Shown piece after piece: positions 52,069-61,674 of a stretch of 64,000 bases of DNA. The notes beneath the pieces are model-generated. The model did no database searches. It was not told where the DNA came from and saw only the letters and a program-made list of their open reading frames with translations. Origin of the DNA: Synechococcus sp. PROS-7-1. GTDB lineage: Bacteria > Cyanobacteriota > Cyanobacteriia > PCC-6307 > Cyanobiaceae. Location of the stretch: assembly GCF_014279795.1 (NCBI RefSeq), contig NZ_CP047945.1:2066572-2130571 (forward strand). The letters are read 5' to 3'. How positions within the stretch are numbered: position 1 is the first letter of the stretch; each line of letters begins with the position of its first letter. Made by a program: the position numbers and the translations under genes.

Positions 52069-52333
52069 ATTTGCGACGACCGCGCTGCTTGTGGTGATAC
52101 TCCTTTTCAGGTGATGCTTCCTGAAGTTGGCGCATGCTCTCGATGGATGAGCCGAACAGGGCCGCCGATGCCACCACGACGCCGTAGAGATAGGTGAGGC
52201 GATTGTTGGACAGATCCGCAGGGGTGTTGCGAATGAAGGTTTCGAGGAAAAACGCGAGCACAAGGCCGATTCCTGCACCGATAAACGCCGACCAAAGCAC
52301 TTTGAAGCCATTGAATTCTGGAGGCTGGCTCAT
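52067..52333 (-). CDS. small membrane protein, last gene of RND operon
   Basis: 88 aa with two membrane helices (VLWSAFIGAGIGLVLAFFLETFI and YLYGVVVASAALFGSSIESM) and a basic tail (KEYHHKQRGRRK). Its ATG overlaps the RND transporter stop (52330-52333), so translation is coupled. It could be an accessory subunit like AcrZ, but its size and topology differ; function unknown. Confidence 0.6.
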   Translation of the reverse strand: MSQPPEFNGFKVLWSAFIGAGIGLVLAFFLETFIRNTPADLSNNRLTYLYGVVVASAALFGSSIESMRQLQEASPEKEYHHKQRGRRK

Positions 52334-55300
52334 GAGCTGACCTCCGCTTCTGCCTGGCCCTCCGCCTGACCCAAGAGGGTCTTCATCACCACGTAAAAGA
52401 CCGGAACAACGAAGAGAGACAGCACAGTGGCAATCAGCAAACCGCCGAACACCACCGCACCGAGCGATGTCTGACTGCGAGCGCCAGCACCACTGGCAAA
52501 CACCAAAGGGATAAAACCAAATAACGATGAAATCGCCGTCATCAGAATCGGTCTGAGCCTGGATCCTGCGGCAAAGCGTGCAGCGTCCAGAGCATTGGCG
52601 CCGGCCTGCATGCGCTGATTGGCCATGTCCACGATCAGGATGCCGTTACCCGCAGCAAGCCCGATCAGCATCACCAGGCCCACCTGCGCGTACACATTCA
52701 GCACCTCACCCCGCAGCGCCAGAAACACCAGGGCCCCGAGCATTGCCGTCGGTACCGTCATCAGGATGATCAACGGATCTGAATAGCTTTCGTATTGAGC
52801 CGAGAGCACCAGGTACACCGCCAGGATGCCCAGGGCAAAAATCACGACCGCCAGAGCTCCCGCTTTGACCTCTTCACGGGAAATACCCGTCCAATCGAAA
52901 CTGAGCCCTTGGGGATTCAACGTTTCGAACGTGCCCTTCATGGCGGTGATCGCCTGGCCGGAACTCTTACCAGCGGCTGGCGTGCCCTCGATCTTGATCG
53001 CCCGGTAAAGGTTGAAATGTGGAACAACCGTTGGCCCGAGAGTTTCGCGAACGGTGAAGAACTCGGACAACGGAATCTGCTCACCGGCCTGATCCTTCAC
53101 GTAAATCGATGAGAGTTTCTCCGGTGTGGCCCTGCTCTCCGCATCAGCTTGCACATAAACGCGTCGCACCTTGCCTTCCTGGAAGGTGTCGTTCACATAC
53201 AGGCCGCCAAAATTGACGCTGAAGGTCTGCATCGCAGAGCCAAAATCCACATCGACGGCCGCCATGCGCTCACGGTCAACCTTGATCTCGATCTGGGGAG
53301 ACTCAGGAGAGAAAAGGGTGTAGACCCTGTTGAGATCAGGATCAGCATTGCCTGCCTGCACAAGGCGTCCAGCCGTGGCATAGAGATCAGCAAGGTTGTA
53401 GGCACCCCCGCTTTGATCCAACAGCTGGAATTCAAAGCCGCCTCCGGTTCCGTAACCAGGGATGGCAGGTGGCTCAACCACGATGACCCGTGCACCATCA
53501 ATCGAAGCAGCCAGTTTCTGATTGAGTCGCTCAACGATGGCGCCCACGTTCTGATCTCTTTCCTTGCGATCAGACCAATTCTTCGTACCAAAGAAAAACA
53601 GACCCTTGTTCGGGCTGTTTCCATCGAGGCTGGCTCCGCTGAACACCGATGCGGCTGTGATGTCTTTCTCGGTTCTCAAGACAGCGGCCACCTTCTGGTT
53701 GATGGCTTCAGTGATTTGGGTGGAGACACCTTCAGGAGCCTGGACAACACCGATGGCATAGCCCTGGTCCTCAATCGGGACGAAGCCCCCGGGGATCGCG
53801 CGGAACGCAACAGCGGTGAGGAGGATGCCGACGCCCAGAATCCCCATCACAAGCCGGCGTGATTCCAGGGCCCAATTCAGAGCAGAGGAATAGCGGGTTT
53901 CCATCGCCGCATAAAAGCGATTGAAGTTGCTAAAGATCACCGGAGTGAACCAACCGAGAGTGAGGCCCAAGGCGGGGTAGAAAATCACCGGAAGAATCCG
54001 GCTCACACCCACGAGCACCAACCCGGCAATAGCTCCACCGATGGTGAAGGGGAGAACAGCTGGACGTTGAAGAAAGCGAGAGAGGAGCAACCCGATCAGG
54101 GCGCCAACGATGGTCGGTACCAACACCAGCGCCGCACCATCACCCACCACCAGAAGTCCGTAGGTGAAACCGATCACGGCTCCGGCGATGGCATAAACCT
54201 TGCGACCTGGGTCCTTCGATTCCCGCGCCAGCAACAGTGCCGAGAGCATCGGCGAGAAGGTGAGGGCGTTGAAGGTGGAAATGGCGATCGAGAAAATCAC
54301 CGTGGCTGCGAATTGCTTGTAAATCGTTCCTGTCGCACCTGGGAAGAAGAGCACCGGCAAGAACACGGCGAACTTCACAAGAGAGGTGGCGATGATGGCT
54401 GAGAACAACTCGTCCATCGTGGATTTGGCAGCTTCAAGTGCGCTCAGTCCCTCCGACTTTTTGGTGGACGTGTCTTCAATCACCGTGATCGCATCGTCAA
54501 CGACGAGACCTGTGGCCAAAACAAGGCCGAAGAGAGTGAGCTGATTCAGGGAGAAACCAAAGGCCAAAACAAGCCCGAAGGTTCCAATCAATGCGACCGG
54601 AATTGCAATTCCAGGAACCAGGGTGGCCTTCCAGTTCTGCAGAAACAGAAAAAGAATCAGCACCACCAGAATCACAGCATCCCGAAGGGAATTCACGACT
54701 CCTTTGATCGATGCCGTGATGAAGTCGGTGTTGTCGTAGATCTTCTCCATCTTCATGCCAATCGGCATGGTCTTCTCGAATTCAGCCAGCACCTTCTTGA
54801 CACCGTCTGACACCTCCAGAGCATTACTACCTGTGAGCTGATAAACAGCGAGGCCCACCGATGGCACTCCCTGGAGATCCGTAGCGCTAACCGCATAGGA
54901 CTCACCACCAAGCTGCACGCTGCCCACATCGCGCAACCGCACCAAACCACCTTCATCGGCCGTCCGGACAATCATGTTTTCAAATTCTTCAACGCTGCGC
55001 AGACGCCCCTGAAGCTGAACGGTGAATGTGAATTCCTGCCCCTTCGGCGACGGTTCACCGCCCACCTGCCCAGCTGGAACCAGTCGGTTCTGACTGCTGA
55101 GCTGGTTCACCACATCCGTGGAGGTGAGGCCAAATGTGGACAACTTGTTTGGATCGAGCCAAAGACGGAAGGCCAGTTTGCGATTGCCGAAGTAAGTGAG
55201 GTCACCCACACCGGTGACCCGTTTGATCGAGTCAGTGAGCTTGAGATCGAGAAGACCACTGATTGTTTCCGCGCTGTAGAGAATCTGGTCGGGATCAGCG

Positions 55301-55737
55301 CTTCCGAAGTTGTAAACCAGCAGGATGGAATTGGATGCCTTGTTAACGGTGACTCCAGCCTTTCGCACCTCCTCGGGAAGCTGCGGTTCTGCCAGCGACA
55401 CCCTGTTCTGAACGTTCACCTGGTTGATGTCGCCATCGGTGCCACTGGCAAAGGCAACATCGATCGCACTCACACCATCGGAAGAACTGTTGGATTTGAT
55501 GAAATCCATGTTCTCCACACCGTTGATCTGCTGCTCCAGAACGGTGGTCACACCTTCTTCTACCGACACCGCATCGGCACCGGTGTAAGTCGCTCTCACC
55601 TTCACCGTGGGAGGTGCAATATCCGGGAGGTTCTCAATCGGCAGGATTGGGATGGCAATCAAGCCAACAATCACAATGAGAATGCTGCAGACCGTTGTGA
55701 GAACAGGTCGCGTAATGAAATTATTGGATGCAGACAT
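52330..55737 (-). CDS. RND multidrug efflux permease (HAE1 family, AcrB-like)
   Basis: 1135 aa, longer than the roughly 1050 of AcrB by about 80 residues in the middle. Starts NFITRPVLTTVCSILIVIVGLIAIPILPIENLPDIAPPTVKVRATYTGADA, as the family does. GLVVDDAITVIEDTSTK carries the proton-relay aspartates, and a duplicated second half ends GLAAGNGILIVDMANQRM. About 12 membrane helices and two large periplasmic loops. It exports hydrophobic drugs or lipids with a HlyD-type adaptor and an outer-membrane channel (none nearby). The extra central helices (YAIAGAVIGFTYGLLVVGDGAALVLVPTIVGALIGLLL) are unusual. Confidence 0.93.
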   Translation of the reverse strand: MSASNNFITRPVLTTVCSILIVIVGLIAIPILPIENLPDIAPPTVKVRATYTGADAVSVEEGVTTVLEQQINGVENMDFIKSNSSSDGVSAIDVAFASGTDGDINQVNVQNRVSLAEPQLPEEVRKAGVTVNKASNSILLVYNFGSADPDQILYSAETISGLLDLKLTDSIKRVTGVGDLTYFGNRKLAFRLWLDPNKLSTFGLTSTDVVNQLSSQNRLVPAGQVGGEPSPKGQEFTFTVQLQGRLRSVEEFENMIVRTADEGGLVRLRDVGSVQLGGESYAVSATDLQGVPSVGLAVYQLTGSNALEVSDGVKKVLAEFEKTMPIGMKMEKIYDNTDFITASIKGVVNSLRDAVILVVLILFLFLQNWKATLVPGIAIPVALIGTFGLVLAFGFSLNQLTLFGLVLATGLVVDDAITVIEDTSTKKSEGLSALEAAKSTMDELFSAIIATSLVKFAVFLPVLFFPGATGTIYKQFAATVIFSIAISTFNALTFSPMLSALLLARESKDPGRKVYAIAGAVIGFTYGLLVVGDGAALVLVPTIVGALIGLLLSRFLQRPAVLPFTIGGAIAGLVLVGVSRILPVIFYPALGLTLGWFTPVIFSNFNRFYAAMETRYSSALNWALESRRLVMGILGVGILLTAVAFRAIPGGFVPIEDQGYAIGVVQAPEGVSTQITEAINQKVAAVLRTEKDITAASVFSGASLDGNSPNKGLFFFGTKNWSDRKERDQNVGAIVERLNQKLAASIDGARVIVVEPPAIPGYGTGGGFEFQLLDQSGGAYNLADLYATAGRLVQAGNADPDLNRVYTLFSPESPQIEIKVDRERMAAVDVDFGSAMQTFSVNFGGLYVNDTFQEGKVRRVYVQADAESRATPEKLSSIYVKDQAGEQIPLSEFFTVRETLGPTVVPHFNLYRAIKIEGTPAAGKSSGQAITAMKGTFETLNPQGLSFDWTGISREEVKAGALAVVIFALGILAVYLVLSAQYESYSDPLIILMTVPTAMLGALVFLALRGEVLNVYAQVGLVMLIGLAAGNGILIVDMANQRMQAGANALDAARFAAGSRLRPILMTAISSLFGFIPLVFASGAGARSQTSLGAVVFGGLLIATVLSLFVVPVFYVVMKTLLGQAEGQAEAEVSS

Positions 55738-55748
55738 GATTTAGATCC

Positions 55749-56855
55749 TCAGCCCTTCACCTTGACGGGCACACCGTGACGCAAACTCAGCAAATTGCTG
55801 GTGATGACCTTCTGGCCAAGTTTGAGTCCCTTGGTGACGGGATAACGGTTGTTCTGGAGGGACCCAAGGGTGACCGGAGTCTGCAAAGCAAACAGTGTTG
55901 TAGAGGGAATCTTGCCGACCTCGATTCCCTTTTTGATGCGGGCAAGATCAGCTTTTCCAGGCTGGGCCTCGAGTTCCTTGAAGGTGCCGAGCCGGAACAC
56001 AAAACTCTGCCCGGAGGATTGGGTCACAGCGGAAAACGGCACGGAAGGTTCCTTGCGTTCCTCGAGCTGCAAACGCGTTCGCAGACGCTGACCATTGCGC
56101 AGTTTCCCGTCAGGGTTGGGGAACACGGCGAGGGCCAGCAACGCCTGAGTGTCCGAGGCGATGTTGGGATCCACCGAAAGCACAGTGCTCTTGGCGATCA
56201 CCTCATCGGTGCCGGGAAGACTGAGCAGCACGGGCAAACCGACCTTCACGCGGGTTGCTGAGGTGGAGGGAATTTCCACACGCGCTTCCAGTGTGTTGTT
56301 GCGGATCAACTTGGTGAATGGGTCTCCTGAACGCACCACATCGCCCACCTTCACGGAGACGTCTGCCACCGTGCCGCCAATCGGTGATTTCAAATTGCTG
56401 TAGGCAAGGGTGGCTTCCTGTGCCTGCACCTGCGCGCGGGAGGCGATGTAGATGGCTCGGCGCTGATCACGTTCAGACGCCTCGGCTGCTCCCAGGGGGA
56501 CAAGAAACTCGTAGCGCTTCAGCTCAAGCAGATCTTTCTGTTCCTGAGCCCTAGCCGAAGCCAGTCGCGCCTGCTCCTGGGCCTGGTCCAGAACCATCAG
56601 CAGTTGCCCCGGCTCGACTTTGTCGCCTTGCGCGATCTTCAGTTCCAGAACCCTTCCCGTGGCCTGCGCTGCAAGCTGAACCAGATCGTTGGCCTCCAGC
56701 GTGCTCACCGTGTCGATGTCGTCGGTGAAAGACGCTTCGGTTACTGCAGCCTGCTGCACTTCGGGCAGTGGTCTCTGCGCCCCACCCTTTCCGCCACAGG
56801 CACTGAGTGCAGCGGTGGTCAGTGCCAAGGCCAGGCAGGAAGATAGCGCTCGCAC
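55749..56855 (-). CDS. RND efflux periplasmic adaptor (AcrA/MFP family)
   Basis: 368 aa lipoprotein: SSCLALALTTAALSACGG with lipobox Cys19. Hairpin and lipoyl domains show in VLELKIAQGDKVEPGQLLMVLDQAQEQARLASARAQEQKDLLELKRYE and SPIGGTVADVSVKVGDVVRSGDPFTKLI, with beta-barrel and membrane-proximal domains after. It bridges the inner-membrane pump to an outer-membrane channel. The gene is 11 bp upstream of the pump gene. Confidence 0.93.
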   Translation of the reverse strand: MRALSSCLALALTTAALSACGGKGGAQRPLPEVQQAAVTEASFTDDIDTVSTLEANDLVQLAAQATGRVLELKIAQGDKVEPGQLLMVLDQAQEQARLASARAQEQKDLLELKRYEFLVPLGAAEASERDQRRAIYIASRAQVQAQEATLAYSNLKSPIGGTVADVSVKVGDVVRSGDPFTKLIRNNTLEARVEIPSTSATRVKVGLPVLLSLPGTDEVIAKSTVLSVDPNIASDTQALLALAVFPNPDGKLRNGQRLRTRLQLEERKEPSVPFSAVTQSSGQSFVFRLGTFKELEAQPGKADLARIKKGIEVGKIPSTTLFALQTPVTLGSLQNNRYPVTKGLKLGQKVITSNLLSLRHGVPVKVKG

Positions 56856-56946
56856 GATTTATTCACGGTCGGGCGCATTATGACCGCGATTCAAGAGCTG
56901 GCTGGGCCGTTTAGGGCAAGAATCGGCTCATGCACATCAAACGGTC

Positions 56947-59160
56947 TTGAGCGGATCGCAGCATTCCGATCTATTCAGTCATCAACGGGAGGCCTTGCTG
57001 CGGCGACAGGCTCCCCTCGCGGATCGCTTGCGCCCGCGCAATCTCGATGAATTCGTCGGCCAGGGAGCGATCCTTGCGGAGGGCCGATTACTACGCCGTG
57101 CCATCGCTGCAGATCGTGTCGGCAATTTGATCCTGCATGGCCCACCGGGTGTCGGGAAGACGACCCTGGCCCGAATCATTGCCAATCACACCAGGGCCCA
57201 TTTCAGCTCCCTCAATGCCGTTCTCGCCGGGGTGAAGGACTTGCGTACCGAGGTGAGCGAAGCCGGACAGCGACTGGAACGCCATGGTCTGCGCACCATC
57301 CTGTTCATCGATGAAGTGCATCGCTTCAACAGTGCGCAACAGGATGCGCTGCTCCCCTGGGTGGAAAACGGCACGCTCACCCTGATCGGTGCCACCACTG
57401 AAAACCCCTATTTCGAAGTCAACAAGGCTCTTGTCAGCCGCTCCCGTCTGTTCCGTCTTCAGGCGCTCACGCCCGACGACCTCACCAAGCTCCTCGAGAG
57501 CGCCTTGAAGGATCCCGAGCGTGGCTACGGCGGTCGCAAGATCAAACTCGAGCCGGAGGCCGCGGCCCATCTCGTGGATGTGGCATCCGGTGATGCGCGC
57601 AGTCTTCTGAATGCCCTGGAACTGGCGGTGGACAGCACCCCAGCAGATGACAACGGCGTGATCCGCATCGACCTGGGAATTGCCGAGGAATCCATTCAGC
57701 AGAGGGCTGTTCTCTATGACAAGCAGGGGGATGCCCACTTCGACACGATCAGCGCATTCATCAAGTCGATCCGGGGCTCCGATGCTGATGCGGCTCTGTT
57801 CTGGCTAGCTCGAATGATCGAGGCGGGAGAGAACCCCCGGTTCATTTTCAGGCGCATGCTGATCTCTGCTGGTGAGGATGTCGGCCTGGCCGATCCTCAG
57901 GCCGTGGTGGTTGTGGAAGCCTGTGCCGCGGCCTTTGAACGCATTGGCCTGCCCGAAGGCCTCTACCCCTTGGCCCAGGCAGCTCTCTACCTGGCCTGCA
58001 CCGATAAGAGCAACAGCACCAGTGGCTTCTTCGAGGCTCTTCGACAGGTTCGGAGCGCCCAGCGCCAAGACGTCCCCACCCACTTAAGGGATGCCAATCG
58101 TGATGGGGACGCCTTCGGCGATGGCCAGGGATACCGCTATCCCCATGCCTTCCGGGAGCATTGGGTCGCCCAGCAATACCTACCCGATGCACTTCAGGGA
58201 GAAGCGTTCTGGGGACCAAGCCACCAAGGATGGGAAGGTCAGCGACGGGAACGGATCCTCGAGCGCCGAGCAGCCCAGTTCGCCGCCGCAGTGGAAGCCG
58301 ACGATGCCCATCCACTTCTGGTGAGCAGCGGCCCCGACCAACCCCAGCTCGAACGTTGGCTTCAACGGCAACTGGCTGTTGATGGTGAACGGCTCCAGAC
58401 CCTCCGCAAACGACTCTGGGCTGATTTGAACTGGCGTCGCACCGATCGTGTCTTGATGCTCGGTGGCCGGTCGCTGCTCTGGAGCTTGGACCCCTTGGCC
58501 GCTGTGGCAGAAGGGGGAGTGATGATTCTGTGCGGTTCAGCAACAGATCAGCCGCGGTTGGAAGCTCAGCTCAACCTGCTGGATCCCCTGCAGAGGCCAA
58601 CCCTGATGGGCAAACCGAGCGATCTCGATGCTCTCAGCCAGAACCACAACTTTGAGATCATCGGCGGACGCCTCAATCAGGACGATCTCAAGTCGTCAAC
58701 ACTGATGGAGCTGTGGCCCAGCATCGCCAAACGGACATCAACAGGAGCTCAGCTTCGCCTTCTGCTGAGTGAATCTGAACTTGGCCCTGCTTCGGCTCTC
58801 TTGGAGCACAGCCAGGGTGCTTTAGCCCCCGAGATCGTCAACGCGCTGAATCGCTTGCAAGAACTGGAAGCCCAATGGCTCAGCCAGACATCGGAGCGTG
58901 AAGCCCTAAGGCAACGCCTTGAAGCCAGCGGCTGGAGCCTTGAAAGCACCAACTGGCAGGAATCCTCCACCCTTCGTCTGGACCAATCCTTGATGAACCG
59001 CTGGCTGGGTGAAGGCCGGCCTTACCGCTTGGCCGTTGAAGGCCAGACCAGTGGCCATTCCTCGGCTCTCGTCACTTTGAACAATGAACTGATGAAATGT
59101 CACGGTCAACAGCTGCCCATGCGGCTGAAGCACTGGCGGATCAATGGTCGCCGTCGCTGA
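56947..59160 (+). CDS. rarA: RarA (MgsA) AAA ATPase fused to a methyltransferase-like C-terminal domain
   Basis: 737 aa from TTG 56947. Residues 1-430 are Rar[17 protein letters not shown], Walker [19 protein letters not shown] near 62-80, Walker [13 protein letters not shown] near 117-128, sensor [11 protein letters not shown]. From about 435 to 737 a second domain has [25 protein letters not shown] and a Rossmann-type strand [30 protein letters not shown] typical of SAM-binding folds. The fusion is known in cyanobacteria, where the C-terminal domain has no assigned role. RarA acts at stalled replication forks. Divergent from the RND operon. Confidence 0.93.
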   Translation: MSGSQHSDLFSHQREALLRRQAPLADRLRPRNLDEFVGQGAILAEGRLLRRAIAADRVGNLILHGPPGVGKTTLARIIANHTRAHFSSLNAVLAGVKDLRTEVSEAGQRLERHGLRTILFIDEVHRFNSAQQDALLPWVENGTLTLIGATTENPYFEVNKALVSRSRLFRLQALTPDDLTKLLESALKDPERGYGGRKIKLEPEAAAHLVDVASGDARSLLNALELAVDSTPADDNGVIRIDLGIAEESIQQRAVLYDKQGDAHFDTISAFIKSIRGSDADAALFWLARMIEAGENPRFIFRRMLISAGEDVGLADPQAVVVVEACAAAFERIGLPEGLYPLAQAALYLACTDKSNSTSGFFEALRQVRSAQRQDVPTHLRDANRDGDAFGDGQGYRYPHAFREHWVAQQYLPDALQGEAFWGPSHQGWEGQRRERILERRAAQFAAAVEADDAHPLLVSSGPDQPQLERWLQRQLAVDGERLQTLRKRLWADLNWRRTDRVLMLGGRSLLWSLDPLAAVAEGGVMILCGSATDQPRLEAQLNLLDPLQRPTLMGKPSDLDALSQNHNFEIIGGRLNQDDLKSSTLMELWPSIAKRTSTGAQLRLLLSESELGPASALLEHSQGALAPEIVNALNRLQELEAQWLSQTSEREALRQRLEASGWSLESTNWQESSTLRLDQSLMNRWLGEGRPYRLAVEGQTSGHSSALVTLNNELMKCHGQQLPMRLKHWRINGRRR

Positions 59161-59171
59161 GAGACATAAAA

Positions 59172-59194
59172 AAACCCCGGCGAAGCCGGGGTTT
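59172..59194. terminator. bidirectional terminator between rarA and the DUF1400 gene
   Basis: CCCCGGC (59175-59181), loop GAA, GCCGGGG (59185-59191), with A tracts on the left and TTTAT on the right. The palindrome can stop transcription from both convergent genes; it lies 15 bp after the rarA stop. Confidence 0.88.
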
Positions 59195-59228
59195 ATGCGA
59201 TGCAGTGAAATCAAAAGATTTCAGTGGA

Positions 59229-59897
59229 TCACCAGAGGCCGCGAACGGGAGCTGCGGAGCGAGGAGCAGGAGCTGCGGGGAGGATCTGGTTGGCCTGCAC
59301 ACAAGCGGGCAGGAACACATACCAGGACAGCAGTGAGGTGGCCTGAGCGCCGTCAAGGCCGTCCTTGCAGACGTTCTGGGAACCATCGGAGGAGCCGTTG
59401 TCGTTCAGACGGAAGGCAACGGGCAGCTGCTTCATGATGCCGGCAGAGGAGATCTTGCCGTCAGCAGCGTCGAGGATGATGGCGGAGCGAAGAGCCACAA
59501 CAGCGGTCTTCTTCTTCTGCCAGTAGGGGAAGTAGGAGCGGGTCTGGTCCTTCAGGAACTTGACACCATCCTTGGAGTAGAGGAAGCGGGACACGCCCAC
59601 CAGATCAACTTCATAGGTCTTGGTCATGCCCTCTTGGATCTCATCGGCAGTCCAACCGGAGTTGTTGATGCCGGCTTCAAGAGCGCGATCGGTGATTTCA
59701 CCGTTCTTGAAGAACTTTTTGAAGGCTTTGGACTTGGTGGTCCAGACAGCACCACCGGACACCCAGCGCACAGGGCGCTTGGTGCCAGCTTCAGCGGCGA
59801 CAGCCAGAGTGGAAATGGAAGCGGCGGCGAGAGCGCCAGCAGCGAATCGGGTGAGCACGGACGGCGAGAAAAGACGTCCTTTTAAACCTAGCCGCAA
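59229..59897 (-). CDS. exported DUF1400-like protein
   Basis: 222 aa. Signal region LTRFAAGALAAASISTLAVAAEA, cleavage near residue 37. The mature domain has SKAFKKFFKNGEITDRALEAGINNSGWTADEIQEGMTKTYEVDLVGVSRFLYSKDGVKFLKDQTR and AVVALRSAIILDAADGKISSAGIMKQLPVAFRL, the pattern of DUF1400, which in many cyanobacteria precedes an alpha/beta-hydrolase domain. No hydrolase is fused here. A Pro/Ala C-terminus follows. It may act in the periplasm; function unknown. Confidence 0.75.
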   Translation of the reverse strand: MRLGLKGRLFSPSVLTRFAAGALAAASISTLAVAAEAGTKRPVRWVSGGAVWTTKSKAFKKFFKNGEITDRALEAGINNSGWTADEIQEGMTKTYEVDLVGVSRFLYSKDGVKFLKDQTRSYFPYWQKKKTAVVALRSAIILDAADGKISSAGIMKQLPVAFRLNDNGSSDGSQNVCKDGLDGAQATSLLSWYVFLPACVQANQILPAAPAPRSAAPVRGLW

Positions 59898-59979
59898 GAA
59901 ATACGAATGCCAACATCTATCCCAGGATCAGCACGGGAAGTCGCGAAAACTCGCGCAAACAGGATCAGGCATCTTGGGG

Positions 59980-60006
59980 CTCGCGAATCTCGCGAGACTT
60001 GCGAAT
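59980..60006. repeat. three 9-bp imperfect tandem repeats upstream of the DUF1400 gene
   Basis: CTCGCGAAT (59980-59988), CTCGCGAGA (59989-59997), CTTGCGAAT (59998-60006). A further CGCGA-AAAC-TCGCG palindrome is at 59942-59955. These lie 45-110 bp upstream of the DUF1400 start, where a promoter would be. Confidence 0.6.
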
Positions 60007-60021
60007 CTCTTCTTGAAACTC

Positions 60022-60516
60022 TTAAAGGGCTGGCTCTTTTAGGGGTTTCCACCCAGGGGGACATTGATCTGCTTTTGGTTCAACTTCACCCCCTGAAGTC
60101 CCCCTGCAATGAAGTCGTTCAAGCTTTTCGCCGTTGAAGTTGACTTGAGCCAGATAGGCCTCGGAACCCCGCCGAGGAGTCAGCCAGAGCCGGGTTGCAC
60201 CCTCAACATTCTCAACGCGAACCCCAAGAGACGAATCAGCCGTGAGGCCGAGATCGGCAAGCGTGGGCGCGAAATGTCCCCAGTAATGGCGTGTGAGCTG
60301 TCCTTTGGTGAATGCCGCGAGCAGATCTTCCACTCCCCTGCGTTGATGCAACGTGGCGTCCCTTTCATCCAAGCGGCTGTAGTTGGGGTCTGCACCATTC
60401 CAAGCACTCTCCAAACCCTGACTGGATGGAGAGCTCACCATCGCCGCGAATCCGAAGCCGGCCAGCACCACTGCACTGGCCAGGATCGGAAGGCTGGACA
60501 AGCCGGCGGCAGGCAC
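60022..60516 (-). CDS. conserved hypothetical membrane-anchored protein
   Basis: 164 aa. A single N-terminal helix LSSLPILASAVVLAGFGFAAMVSSP acts as anchor or signal. The mature domain contains RRGVEDLLAAFTKGQLTRHYWGHFAPTLADLGLTADSSLGVRVENVEGATRLWLTPRRGSEAYLAQVNFNGEKLERLHCRG, a mixed alpha/beta module, then a Pro/Lys tail with CPPGW. No named family. Same strand as the PPTase gene, which ends upstream by 26 bp. Confidence 0.65.
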   Translation of the reverse strand: MPAAGLSSLPILASAVVLAGFGFAAMVSSPSSQGLESAWNGADPNYSRLDERDATLHQRRGVEDLLAAFTKGQLTRHYWGHFAPTLADLGLTADSSLGVRVENVEGATRLWLTPRRGSEAYLAQVNFNGEKLERLHCRGTSGGEVEPKADQCPPGWKPLKEPAL

Positions 60517-60542
60517 TGAACTCGAGGCAAAAACGCTTGGCT

Positions 60543-61208
60543 TCAGGCTAGGCAGAGGGCGATGGATTGCAGAACTTGTTGATCTGCCGCCACGACGGCG
60601 AACTCCCAGGATTCATAGCCATGCAGCACAGCGGCAAGCTTTTGATGGCTGCGTTGATGAACCACGCTGCTCATCCCAGGACAGACCTCCCAAAAGCGCA
60701 AATCACGGGCAATCGACCCCTTCTGCCACTTGATCGAGGCCTCCTTGATCAACCAGTGCTTCAACACAGCCTGTCGGAGGTCTTCAACACATAGGTGTTG
60801 CAGCCGTTTCCGCTCCTCGTGGCCATACGACCGTTGCAGAATCGAGGCCGCAGGAATCATCCGGTCGCGGCGCTCGAGATCCAAACCAATTGGATGCTCA
60901 GAACAGCCCAGCAGGAGGGCATCACGGCAATGACTCAGGCTCAGGAAACCCCAGCCGCTCGGCAGAGAAGGGGGTTCACCAGGTGGCGCCTGCAAAGGCA
61001 CCGCCTTGGGAGACAGGCTGAAGCGATCAGCTAGACACGCTCGCATCCAGACCCGCGAATGGATGAAGACATCGGAGCGACCTTTTGGCAGGCGCGACGA
61101 CCACTGCTGTTCCTGCATCGATAAACAGCTTGCATCGCAGGGCAGCGGAGCGGACATCCGCCGAAACCAAAGGGCCGTTACGCTTCCGCCACTCCATCCC
61201 TGATCCAT
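60543..61208 (-). CDS. 4'-phosphopantetheinyl transferase (Sfp-type)
   Basis: 221 aa from ATG 61208. SHCRDALLLGCSEHPIGLDLERRDRMI supplies the GxDxE magnesium motif near residue 104, and LRQAVLKHWLIKEASIKWQKG the W-x-x-K-E-A motif near 155. It activates acyl-carrier proteins by transferring phosphopantetheine from CoA, needed for fatty acid synthesis. Its ATG overlaps the ATG of the divergent peroxiredoxin gene (61207), leaving no intergenic region; a later ATG at 61157 is possible. Confidence 0.88.
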   Translation of the reverse strand: MDQGWSGGSVTALWFRRMSAPLPCDASCLSMQEQQWSSRLPKGRSDVFIHSRVWMRACLADRFSLSPKAVPLQAPPGEPPSLPSGWGFLSLSHCRDALLLGCSEHPIGLDLERRDRMIPAASILQRSYGHEERKRLQHLCVEDLRQAVLKHWLIKEASIKWQKGSIARDLRFWEVCPGMSSVVHQRSHQKLAAVLHGYESWEFAVVAADQQVLQSIALCLA

Positions 61209-61674
61209 GACCCTGCAGATCGGTGATCCAGCCCCGGACTTCACGCTTCCGAACGAGAAAGAAGAGCCTGTGACCTTGTCATCACTCAAAGGCCAGAGGG
61301 TCGTGATCTATTTCTACCCGAAGGACGCCACGCCAGGGTGCACCAAGGAAGCCTGCAATTTCCGCGATCGATGGGACCAATTCGAGGCCCATGGCATTCG
61401 GGTGCTGGGTATCAGCAAAGACAATGCCGCATCGCACACTCGTTTCATCAGCAAACAGGAGCTGCCCTTCACCCTGCTCACTGACGTCGAGCCCTGCGTC
61501 GTCGCCAGCGCCTATGAAAGCTATGGGCTCAAGAAGTTCATGGGCCGCGAGTACATGGGCATGATGCGCCACACGTTCGTGGTGGATGCTCAGGGGAATC
61601 TTGAGCTGATTTACCGCAAAGTGAAAGCAGAAGTCATGGCGGACCAGATCCTTAAAGACCTTGGCCTCAGCTAG
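61207..61674 (+). CDS. bcp: thioredoxin-dependent peroxiredoxin (Bcp/PrxQ)
   Basis: 155 aa. DFTLPNEKEEPVTLSSLKGQRVVIYFYPKDATPGCTKEACNF has the peroxidatic Cys46 and the PrxQ-type resolving Cys51 (x-C-T-x-E-A-C). The end GRKVKAEVMADQILKDLGLS fits a monomeric 2-Cys PrxQ. It reduces peroxides with electrons from thioredoxin. Its stop overlaps the 3' end of coaX by 4 bp. Confidence 0.95.
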   Translation: MTLQIGDPAPDFTLPNEKEEPVTLSSLKGQRVVIYFYPKDATPGCTKEACNFRDRWDQFEAHGIRVLGISKDNAASHTRFISKQELPFTLLTDVEPCVVASAYESYGLKKFMGREYMGMMRHTFVVDAQGNLELIYRKVKAEVMADQILKDLGLS

